Below, piece by piece: positions 1 through 5,664 of a stretch of 8,505 nt of DNA. A program made the translations under genes and the position numbers. The notes under the pieces are model-generated. The model ran no database searches and was not told the DNA's origin. It saw nothing but the letters and a program-made list of their open reading frames with translations. The number at the start of each line of letters is the position of its first letter. Within the stretch, counting starts at the first letter, position 1. The stretch comes from an uncultured Clostridium sp. (GTDB lineage: Bacteria > Bacillota > Clostridia > TANB77 > CAG-508). The stretch is taken from assembly GCA_900556345.1 (NCBI GenBank), contig USOM01000028.1, forward strand, positions 1 through 8,505, written 5' to 3'.

Positions 1-38
1 GTTTAAGATTTTAAATAAAATAAAGGAAGGAAGATAAA

Positions 39-1985
39 ATGATAGAAAAAAGAGAAGAAAATCTTGAAGAAAACAAGATAAAAAGTGCCAGAAGAAAACC
101 GGCAAGAAGAAATTACAATAAAAGAGAAAATAAAATAAACGAAGAAGCAAAAAATGATGTAAAAAAAGAAACAAAAAATATCAAAAAAGAAGTAAGGAGA
201 ACAACAAGAAGAGTAAATAAAGAACAAGAAGAAACAAAAGCATTAGTTGTAAGAAAAGAATCATCATTAAAAGAATTACCAAGAGAAAAAGCTCTAAAAA
301 AAGTAACAGAAAAAGTAGGATTTAAAAAGTCAAGACTAAAAATAATACCACTAGGTGGTTTACACGAAGTTGGAAAAAATATAACAGTATTCCAATATGA
401 TAATGAAATGATAGTAGTAGATTGTGGACTATCTTTCCCAGAAGATGATATGTTAGGTGTAGACTTAGTAATACCAGATATAACATATATAATAAAAAAT
501 CAAGAAAAACTAAAAGGAATGGTAATAACACATGGACACGAAGATCATATAGGAAGTGTACCATATTTCTTAAAACAAGTAAACACACCAATATATGGAA
601 CAAGACTTACACTTGGATTAATAAAAAACAAATTAGAAGAACATAGACTAGTAGACTCAACCAAATTAAATGAGGTAAATCCAGGTGAAACCATAAAACT
701 TGGAAAACACTTTAAAGTAGAATTTATACAAAGTTCACACAGTATTCCAGACTCTGTAATGCTTGCAATTCATACTCCGGTAGGAACAGTAGTACACACC
801 GGAGATTTTAAGGTAGATTATACACCGATGGATGGAAAAATAATGGACTTTGGACGTTTAGCAGAACTTGGAAACAAAGGAGTTTTAGCATTAATGTCAG
901 ACTCAACAAATGCTGAAAGAAAAGGATTTACAATGTCAGAAAGTACAGTTGGAGAAGTATTTGAAAAATTATTTACAAACTGTACAAAAAGAATAGTAGT
1001 AGCAACATTTGCATCAAATGTCCACAGAGTACAACAAATTGTGAACTGTGCAGTTAAATATGGAAGAAAAATTGCAGTATGTGGAAGAAGTATGATAAAT
1101 ATGATAACAACTGCAAGGCAACTAGGATATATTGAATGCCCAGACAATTTATTTATAGATATAGATATGATAAATAACTATACAGATGATCAATTATTAA
1201 TAATAACAACAGGAAGTCAGGGAGAAACAATGTCAGCATTAACAAGAATGGCATCTGGAACACATAGAAAGGTAAAAATAACTCCAAATGACTTAGTAAT
1301 AATATCTGCAAATCCAATACCAGGAAATGAGAAAAACGTATCAAAAGTAATAGATTCGTTAATGCAAATTGGAGCAGAAGTTGTATATTCAGCCTTAGAA
1401 GATGTCCATGTTTCTGGACATGCTTGCCAAGAAGAACAAAAATTAATTTTGGCATTAACAAAACCAAAATACTTTATACCAATTCATGGTGAATATAGAC
1501 ACTTAATTGCACATAGTGAAACAGCAAAATTAATGGGAGTACCAAAAGAAAATATCTTTAAACTTGAAAATGGTAAAATACTAGAAATGGACAAAAATTC
1601 AGCAGAGTTTACAGGAACGGTTCAATCTGGAATAATATTAGTTGATGGTTTAGGAATTGGTGATGTTGGAAATGTAGTTTTAAGAGACAGACAACATTTA
1701 TCACAAGATGGATTAATAATTGTAGTGCTAACTATGAATGGTGGTTCTGGAGAAGTAATAGCTGGACCAGATGTTATTTCTAGAGGATTTGTTTATGTAA
1801 GAGAATCTGAAAATGTTATGGATGAAATAAAAGCAGTTGTAAGACATGAAGTTCATAAATGTGAGGAACAAGGAATTCGTGATTGGGCAACTATAAAAAA
1901 TTCTATTAGAGAAAATTTAAGAGAGTATATATTCTCAAAAACAAAAAGAAATCCGATGATAATCCCTATCGTGATGGAAATATAA
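39..1985 (+). CDS. rnj: Ribonuclease J (metallo-beta-lactamase/beta-CASP RNase) with long basic N-terminal extension
   Basis: RNase J is a cytoplasmic zinc-dependent 5'-3' exonuclease and endonuclease that matures and degrades RNA in Firmicutes. The 648-residue product carries the family motifs in order: PLGG near residues 104-107, the metal-binding HGHEDH at 165-170, SSHSIPDS at 232-239, HTGDFK at 253-258 (Asp256 a likely metal ligand), the beta-CASP HVSGHA at 457-462, and PIHGEYRH at 481-488. The recognisable enzyme begins at about residue 98 and runs ~550 residues, close to the usual length of the whole protein (B. subtilis RNase J1 is about 555). Residues 1-97 are an extra Lys/Arg/Glu/Asn-rich, probably disordered segment. 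The start is supported by an AAGGAAGG site at 23-30, and no other in-frame Met precedes the catalytic core. J1 versus J2 type cannot be settled here. The gene has its own terminator, so it is probably transcribed apart from the ribosomal cluster. Confidence 0.95.
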   Translation: MIEKREENLEENKIKSARRKPARRNYNKRENKINEEAKNDVKKETKNIKKEVRRTTRRVNKEQEETKALVVRKESSLKELPREKALKKVTEKVGFKKSRLKIIPLGGLHEVGKNITVFQYDNEMIVVDCGLSFPEDDMLGVDLVIPDITYIIKNQEKLKGMVITHGHEDHIGSVPYFLKQVNTPIYGTRLTLGLIKNKLEEHRLVDSTKLNEVNPGETIKLGKHFKVEFIQSSHSIPDSVMLAIHTPVGTVVHTGDFKVDYTPMDGKIMDFGRLAELGNKGVLALMSDSTNAERKGFTMSESTVGEVFEKLFTNCTKRIVVATFASNVHRVQQIVNCAVKYGRKIAVCGRSMINMITTARQLGYIECPDNLFIDIDMINNYTDDQLLIITTGSQGETMSALTRMASGTHRKVKITPNDLVIISANPIPGNEKNVSKVIDSLMQIGAEVVYSALEDVHVSGHACQEEQKLILALTKPKYFIPIHGEYRHLIAHSETAKLMGVPKENIFKLENGKILEMDKNSAEFTGTVQSGIILVDGLGIGDVGNVVLRDRQHLSQDGLIIVVLTMNGGSGEVIAGPDVISRGFVYVRESENVMDEIKAVVRHEVHKCEEQGIRDWATIKNSIRENLREYIFSKTKRNPMIIPIVMEI

Positions 1986-1987
1986 TT

Positions 1988-2026
1988 AAAAAAAGTAACC
2001 TTAAGTATAGCTTGGGGTTACTTTTT
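1988..2026 (+). terminator. Intrinsic terminator of rnj, possibly bidirectional
   Basis: Starting three bases after the rnj stop codon, the arm at 1990-2005 (AAAAAGTAACCTTAAG) pairs with 2011-2026 (CTTGGGGTTACTTTTT) around a five-base loop. That is 16 pairs, two of them G-T wobbles. The 3' arm ends in five Ts, and the 5' side has seven As (1988-1994), so the minus-strand transcript would also end in a U-run. It separates rnj from the S10 promoter about 45 bases downstream. Confidence 0.9.
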
Positions 2027-2069
2027 AATGTGTTTAGAACTACTTTTTAAGAAAAAAATGCCAAAAGTA

Positions 2070-2098
2070 TTGACATAATAAGAAAAAAGTTATATACT
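2070..2098 (+). promoter_or_regulatory. Sigma-A promoter of the S10 operon
   Basis: A perfect -35 box TTGACA (2070-2075) is separated by 17 bases from the -10 box TATACT (2093-2098, one mismatch to TATAAT). A-rich tracts lie upstream at about 2049-2066, where UP elements are found. Transcription would start near 2104-2106. The site lies just after the rnj terminator and about 260 bases before rpsJ, the expected place for the main promoter of an S10-spc cluster. No extended -10 TG is present. Confidence 0.85.
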
Positions 2099-2240
2099 AT
2101 TTCAGTATGAATTTTAGCGTTGAAGTCGAATGTGGCTACATCCTTACGGATGGAGGGAACTTCGATGGAGTATGTCATGGCTTAGACCAGGCGGTAAGTT
2201 TAATCTTAAAAAATTAAGAGAATAAAAATATAAAGCACTT

Positions 2241-2273
2241 ATCCCAAAATATTCATGCAAATTTGGGATTTTT
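2241..2273 (+). terminator. Candidate attenuator hairpin with U-run inside the S10 leader
   Basis: ATCCCAAAAT (2241-2250) pairs with ATTTGGGAT (2261-2269), nine pairs with one bulged A, around a ten-base loop. Five Ts (2269-2273) follow at once, giving the form of a modest intrinsic terminator about 85 bases before rpsJ. A competing pairing, TTATCC (2239-2244) with GGATAA (2278-2283), would break the lower stem. The hairpin has only three G-C pairs, so it may be a partial terminator or simply a structural arm. Confidence 0.5.
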
Positions 2274-2340
2274 AAATGGATAATTACAAAACACCAGGGT
2301 GCATTATAACTTGCCAAGCTAAACAAATACAAAAAAATAT

Positions 2341-2348
2341 AAGGAGGG
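2341..2348 (+). promoter_or_regulatory. rpsJ ribosome binding site, with a possible anti-SD partner upstream
   Basis: AAGGAGGG lies nine bases before the rpsJ ATG, outside the nested leader helices. TAAGGA (2340-2345) is the exact complement of TCCTTA (2141-2146), which sits in the apical hairpin of the first leader arm, so a long-range anti-SD pairing is possible. Confidence 0.8.
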
Positions 2349-2357
2349 AAAATAGCA

Positions 2358-2681
2358 ATGGCAAATCAAGTTGTTACTAGTGAAAAAATCAGAATAAGGG
2401 TAAAAGCTTATGAATCTCAAATTTTAGATCAGTCTGCTGCAAAGATAGTAGAAACTGCTAAAAAGACAGGAGCAAAAGTTTCAGGACCTATTCCACTACC
2501 AACAAAGAAAGAAGTTGTAACAGTAATACGTTCTCCACACAAACACAAAGACTCAAGAGAACAATTCGAAATGAGAACACATAAAAGAGTTATAGACATT
2601 CTTTACCCAACACAAAAAACTGTTGATTCATTAATGAAATTAGAATTACCAGCAGGTGTTGACATCGAAATCAAATTATAA
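2358..2681 (+). CDS. rpsJ: 30S ribosomal protein S10 (uS10, NusE)
   Basis: S10 sits in the head of the 30S subunit and, as NusE, also takes part in transcription antitermination with NusB. The 107-residue product shows the family signatures: KIRIRVKAYE near 10-19, VSGPIPLPTK at 41-50, and the long-loop/core stretch SPHKHKDSREQFEMRTHKR at 59-77. It is a few residues longer than the usual ~102 because of the extra N-terminal VVTSE. The start follows an AAGGAGGG site nine bases upstream. It is the first gene of the S10 operon, preceded by its own promoter and structured leader, and is followed by an unusually long 101-base spacer before rplC. Confidence 0.98.
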   Translation: MANQVVTSEKIRIRVKAYESQILDQSAAKIVETAKKTGAKVSGPIPLPTKKEVVTVIRSPHKHKDSREQFEMRTHKRVIDILYPTQKTVDSLMKLELPAGVDIEIKL

Positions 2682-2693
2682 GATTTCAAAAAA

Positions 2694-2771
2694 GGCTTAT
2701 ATTATAAAGAAAGCCGAATACATAAAAAAATAAAAACCAATGCTGGCCAATAGCTGTCAGCCAATAGGAGG
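2694..2771 (+). other. rpsJ-rplC spacer with two small hairpins and a direct repeat reaching the rplC RBS
   Basis: The spacer 2682-2782 holds GGCTT (2694-2698) pairing with AAGCC (2711-2715), loop 12, and GCTGGC (2742-2747) pairing with GTCAGC (2756-2761), loop 8, one wobble. The octamer GCCAATAG occurs at 2746-2753 and again at 2760-2767, where its end overlaps the rplC Shine-Dalgarno AGGAGG (2766-2771). CCAAT also occurs at 2737-2741. Neither hairpin has a U-run, so they are not terminators. A role in rplC translation or mRNA processing is only inference. Confidence 0.4.
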
Positions 2772-2782
2772 AAAGAAAGAAA

Positions 2783-3418
2783 ATGAAAAAAGGATTAATC
2801 GGAAAGAAAATAGGAATGACACAAATCTTCGATGAAAACGGATTAGTTATTCCAGTAACAGTAATAGAAGCTGGACCATGTGTAGTAGCACAAGTTAAAA
2901 CATCTGAAACAGATGGATACAATGCTGTACAATTAGGATTTGGCGATGTAAAAGCAAAACATGTAAACAAACCAGAAATGGGACATTTTGCAAAATCTAA
3001 ATTAGACCCTAAAAAACATTTAAGAGAATTTAGATTAGATGATATTTCATCATTCAAAGTAGGAGATGAAGTAAAAGCTGATATATTTGCAGCTGGAGAA
3101 AAAGTTGATATTCAAGGAACATCAAAAGGAAAAGGATTCCAAGGTGTTATAAAAAGACATGGTCAATCTAGAGGACCTATGGGACATGGATCAATGTACC
3201 ACAGAAGACCAGGTTCAATGGGACCAACATCTACACCAGGAAGAGTATTTAAAGGTAAGAAATTACCAGGACACATGGGACATGTAACAGTTACAATCCA
3301 AAACTTAGATGTAGTAGCTGTTGATATGGATAAAAATGTAATCCTAGTTAAAGGAAGCGTACCTGGAGCAAAAGGTGCAATATTAAAAATAAAATCAGCT
3401 GTTAAGGCTATAGACTAA
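2783..3418 (+). CDS. rplC: 50S ribosomal protein L3 (uL3)
   Basis: L3 is a primary 23S rRNA binding protein that starts 50S assembly and reaches towards the peptidyl transferase centre. The 211-residue product has the N-terminal MKKGLIGKKIGMTQIF, the core GTSKGKGFQGVIKRH at 112-126, the extended-loop motif HGSMYHRRPGSMG at 135-147, and TPGRVFKGKKLPGHMG at 151-166. Length is normal for the family (about 205-215). The start is supported by AGGAGG at 2766-2771, eleven bases upstream. It is followed after 18 bases by rplD, in the conserved S10 order. Confidence 0.98.
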   Translation: MKKGLIGKKIGMTQIFDENGLVIPVTVIEAGPCVVAQVKTSETDGYNAVQLGFGDVKAKHVNKPEMGHFAKSKLDPKKHLREFRLDDISSFKVGDEVKADIFAAGEKVDIQGTSKGKGFQGVIKRHGQSRGPMGHGSMYHRRPGSMGPTSTPGRVFKGKKLPGHMGHVTVTIQNLDVVAVDMDKNVILVKGSVPGAKGAILKIKSAVKAID

Positions 3419-3436
3419 GAAAGGAGGAAATAGGTC

Positions 3437-4060
3437 ATGCCAAAAGTAGACGTATATGATATAAATGGTAAAAAGGTTAGTGATGTAGAATTAAATGAAA
3501 ACGTATTTGGAATTGAACCAAATGAAGCAATAGTACACGAAGTACTAGTAAACTACTTAGCTAATCAAAGACAAGGTACACAAAGTACAAAAACAAGAGC
3601 AGAAGTTCGTGGTGGTGGAAGAAAGCCATGGAGACAAAAAGGAACAGGACGTGCAAGACAAGGAAGTATCCGTGCACCACAATGGATTAAAGGTGGTATA
3701 GCATTAGGACCAAAACCACGTTCATACAGATATACTGTAAATAAAAAAGAAAAGAGATTAGCAATAAGATCAGTATTAAGTTCTAAAGTATTAGAAAACA
3801 AATTAACAGTAGTTGATAAATTAGAGTTAGCTGAAATCAAAACAAAATCAATGGTTAATGCTTTAAACAATTTAAAATTAGAAGGTAAAACATTAGTTAT
3901 ATTACCAGAAAAGAACTTAAATGTTCAAGCATCAACAAGAAACATTGAAGGAGCTAAAGCAATACTTGCAAACACAATAAATGTTTATGATTTATTAAGA
4001 TATACTAACTTAGTTTTAACATTAGATACTGTTAAAAAATTAGAGGAGGTGTATGCTTAA
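3437..4060 (+). CDS. rplD: 50S ribosomal protein L4 (uL4)
   Basis: L4 binds 23S rRNA and its extended loop lines the peptide exit tunnel. In E. coli it also represses its own S10 operon. The 207-residue product has the tunnel loop RGGGRKPWRQKGTGRARQGS at 58-77 followed by IRAPQWIKGGIALGP. Lys63 and neighbouring tunnel residues are as in macrolide-sensitive relatives. AAGGAGG (3421-3427) precedes the ATG. Its end overlaps the ribosome binding site of rplW (GAGGAGGT, 4043-4050), which suggests translational coupling. Whether it regulates this cluster through the leader before rpsJ cannot be read from the sequence. Confidence 0.98.
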   Translation: MPKVDVYDINGKKVSDVELNENVFGIEPNEAIVHEVLVNYLANQRQGTQSTKTRAEVRGGGRKPWRQKGTGRARQGSIRAPQWIKGGIALGPKPRSYRYTVNKKEKRLAIRSVLSSKVLENKLTVVDKLELAEIKTKSMVNALNNLKLEGKTLVILPEKNLNVQASTRNIEGAKAILANTINVYDLLRYTNLVLTLDTVKKLEEVYA

Positions 4061-4062
4061 TC

Positions 4063-4410
4063 ATGATAGCAGAAGAAATAATAATAGCCCCAATCGTTAC
4101 TGAAAAAAGTAACAATGGTTTACAAGAAGGAAAATATACTTTCAAAGTAAACAAAAAAGCAACAAAAGTTGAAATCGGTAAAGCCGTTGAAAAACTTTTC
4201 GGTGTTAAAGTATTAAATGTTAACACAATGAATGTTAATGGTAAAAAGAAAAGAGTAGGATACCATCAAGGAAGAACTTCAGATTGGAAAAAAGCTATAG
4301 TTACTATAGATACAGATCCTAAAGCTGAAACATACTTAACAAAAGGTGGAAAAGAAGTTAAAGGAACAAAGAAATTTAAAGATTCAATCGAAGATTTTAC
4401 AGGTGCTTAA
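4063..4410 (+). CDS. rplW: 50S ribosomal protein L23 (uL23) with extended C-terminal tail
   Basis: L23 sits at the exit of the peptide tunnel and is a docking site for trigger factor and SRP. The 115-residue product shows IIIAPIVTEKS near 6-16, KYTFKVNKKATKVEIGKAVE at 24-43, LFGVKVLNVNTMNVNGKKKR at 45-64, and a C-terminal core ending near KKAIVTI (76-82). Most bacterial L23 proteins are about 95-100 residues; here a Lys/Gly-rich tail of some 15-20 residues follows and I do not recognise it. The start lies two bases after the rplD stop, and its ribosome binding site is inside rplD. A 100-base spacer with two hairpins separates it from rplB. Confidence 0.96.
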   Translation: MIAEEIIIAPIVTEKSNNGLQEGKYTFKVNKKATKVEIGKAVEKLFGVKVLNVNTMNVNGKKKRVGYHQGRTSDWKKAIVTIDTDPKAETYLTKGGKEVKGTKKFKDSIEDFTGA

Positions 4411-4425
4411 ACCTAAAAAATAATA

Positions 4426-4482
4426 TCGGGAAATAACCCGGAAAATAAATTTTATCTGTATACGGAGCAGGAAAAAATCCGT
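4426..4482 (+). other. Two small hairpins in the rplW-rplB spacer
   Basis: The spacer is 4411-4510. TCGGG (4426-4430) pairs with CCCGG (4437-4441), loop AAATAA, one wobble. ACGGA (4462-4466) pairs with TCCGT (4478-4482) around an 11-base A-rich loop. These are the G+C-richest bits of an otherwise A/T-rich gap. Neither is followed by a U-run. The rplB Shine-Dalgarno (AAGGAGA, 4495-4501) begins 13 bases after the second hairpin. Confidence 0.4.
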
Positions 4483-4510
4483 TAATAAAATTAAAAGGAG
4501 AGAATATAAA

Positions 4511-5338
4511 ATGGCAACAAAAAGATTTAACGCATATACACCATCTAGAAGAAATATGACAGTATTAGACTACAAAGAAATAACAAAGAAAACTCCTGAA
4601 AAATCTTTATTAGCAGTAAAGAAAGAAAAAGCAGGAAGAAACTCTTATGGTAGAATAACAGTACGTCATCAAGGTGGAGGAAACAGACAAAAATATAGAA
4701 TAATAGATTTTAAACGTAAAAAAGACGATATGGTAGCAGAAGTTATCGGTATCGAATATGATCCAAACAGAAGTGCAAATATTGCTTTAATCAAATATGA
4801 AGATGGAGAAAAAGCATATATATTAGCACCTCAAGGATTAACAGATGGAGATAAAGTTGTATCTGGAAAATCTGCAGATATAAAACCAGGAAACTGCATG
4901 GAAATCAACAGTATTCCAGTTGGTACTTTAATCCACAATATAGAATTAAATCCAGGACAAGGTGGAAAACTTGTAAAAGCTGCTGGACAAAGTGCTCAAT
5001 TAATGGCTAAAGAAGGAAAATATGCACATGTAAGATTACCTTCTGGAGAAATGAGATTAGTTTTAGCAAATTGTAGAGCAACAATCGGAGTTATAGGAAA
5101 CTCAGATCACGGAAATGTACATTTAGGTAAAGCCGGAAGAAAGAGACACATGGGATGGAGACCAGAAGTAAGAGGATCTGCAATGAACCCATGCGATCAC
5201 CCACATGGTGGTGGTGAAGGTAAAGCTCCAATCGGTCACGCAGGACCAATGACACCTTGGGGTAAACCAGCTCTTGGATACAAGACAAGAAATAAAAAGA
5301 AACAATCTAATAAATTTATAGTTAAGAGGAGGAAATAA
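4511..5338 (+). CDS. rplB: 50S ribosomal protein L2 (uL2)
   Basis: L2 is a highly conserved 23S rRNA binding protein at the subunit interface, needed for subunit joining and peptidyl transferase activity. The 275-residue product matches the usual ~275 and contains GRNSYGRITVRHQGGGNRQ at 42-60, the RNA-binding central region, and the C-terminal signature MNPCDHPHGGGEG at 225-237, whose histidine (His230 here) corresponds to the one implicated in activity. The basic C-terminus ends NKFIVKRRK. AAGGAGA (4495-4501) precedes the ATG. Its last codons contain the rpsS ribosome binding site. Confidence 0.98.
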   Translation: MATKRFNAYTPSRRNMTVLDYKEITKKTPEKSLLAVKKEKAGRNSYGRITVRHQGGGNRQKYRIIDFKRKKDDMVAEVIGIEYDPNRSANIALIKYEDGEKAYILAPQGLTDGDKVVSGKSADIKPGNCMEINSIPVGTLIHNIELNPGQGGKLVKAAGQSAQLMAKEGKYAHVRLPSGEMRLVLANCRATIGVIGNSDHGNVHLGKAGRKRHMGWRPEVRGSAMNPCDHPHGGGEGKAPIGHAGPMTPWGKPALGYKTRNKKKQSNKFIVKRRK

Positions 5339-5343
5339 AACTT

Positions 5344-5619
5344 ATGTCAAGATCAAGTAAAAAAGTGCCTTTCGTAGCTCCAGAATTAATGAAAAGAATT
5401 GAAGCTATGAACACTGAAAACAAAAAAGAAGTTGTTAAAACATGGTCTAGAGCATCTACAATTTACCCACAAATGGTTGGTCATACAATAGCTGTTCATG
5501 ACGGAAGAAAACATGTTCCTGTTTATATATCAGAAGAAATGATTGGTCATAAATTAGGTGAATTTGCTCCTACAAGAACATTCAAAGGTCATGCAGGAGA
5601 AAAAACAACTAAAAAATAA
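5344..5619 (+). CDS. rpsS: 30S ribosomal protein S19 (uS19)
   Basis: S19 forms a complex with S13 in the 30S head and contacts the A-site region. The 91-residue product is of typical length and has MSRSSKKVPFV at the start, RASTIYPQMVGHTIAVHDGR at 36-55, HVPVYI at 57-62, and the conserved end LGEFAPTRTFKGH at 71-83. It starts five bases after rplB, and its ribosome binding site AGAGGAGG (5325-5332) is inside rplB, so the two are probably coupled. Confidence 0.98.
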   Translation: MSRSSKKVPFVAPELMKRIEAMNTENKKEVVKTWSRASTIYPQMVGHTIAVHDGRKHVPVYISEEMIGHKLGEFAPTRTFKGHAGEKTTKK

Positions 5620-5664
5620 TAAATAAACAAATCTACTAATATAAAGAGAGGAGATTAATTTAAA

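Larger units (their letters stand above)
2105..2357 (+). ncRNA. Structured 5' leader of the S10 operon, probable r-protein autoregulatory RNA
   Basis: About 250 nt lie between the predicted transcription start and the rpsJ ATG. The stretch 2116-2198 is about 51% G+C (42 of 83 by hand count), far above its surroundings, as expected of structured RNA. Hand folding gives a nested set: an outer helix TTTAGC 2113-2118 with GCTAAA 2318-2323; an arm 2119-2126 with 2159-2166 (two G-T wobbles) capped by CATCC 2139-2143 / GGATG 2148-2152 with loop TTAC; a long-range helix 2193-2204 with 2303-2315 (12 pairs, one wobble, one bulged T2307); inside it a small A/T hairpin 2204-2209/2214-2219 and a helix GCACTT 2235-2240 / GGGTGC 2297-2302 around the hairpin at 2241-2269. 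S10 operons are autoregulated through their leaders in Enterobacteria (by L4), and r-protein leaders are common in Firmicutes. Which protein would bind here is not visible. I see none of the riboswitch cores I know. Confidence 0.7.

Noticed and set aside
2144..2332. 62-residue open frame on the minus strand opposite the S10 leader
   Set aside because: No ribosome binding site or recognisable similarity; it lies opposite the structured leader of a + strand operon and is explained by chance.
2105..2357. Leader as a T-box or a known riboswitch
   Set aside because: No T-box AGGGTGGNACCGCG-like sequence and no core of the riboswitch classes I can recall (c-di-GMP, SAM, glycine, ZTP, guanidine, purine); an r-protein leader fits the context better.
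2659..2664. Perfect TTGACA inside the 3' end of rpsJ, as a possible second promoter before rplC
   Set aside because: No acceptable -10 lies 16-18 bases downstream (2682-2687 reads GATTTC), and the bases are explained by conserved Val-Asp-Ile codons of S10.
2694..2715. Hairpin after rpsJ as a terminator
   Set aside because: Only five pairs with a 12-base loop and no T-run follows.
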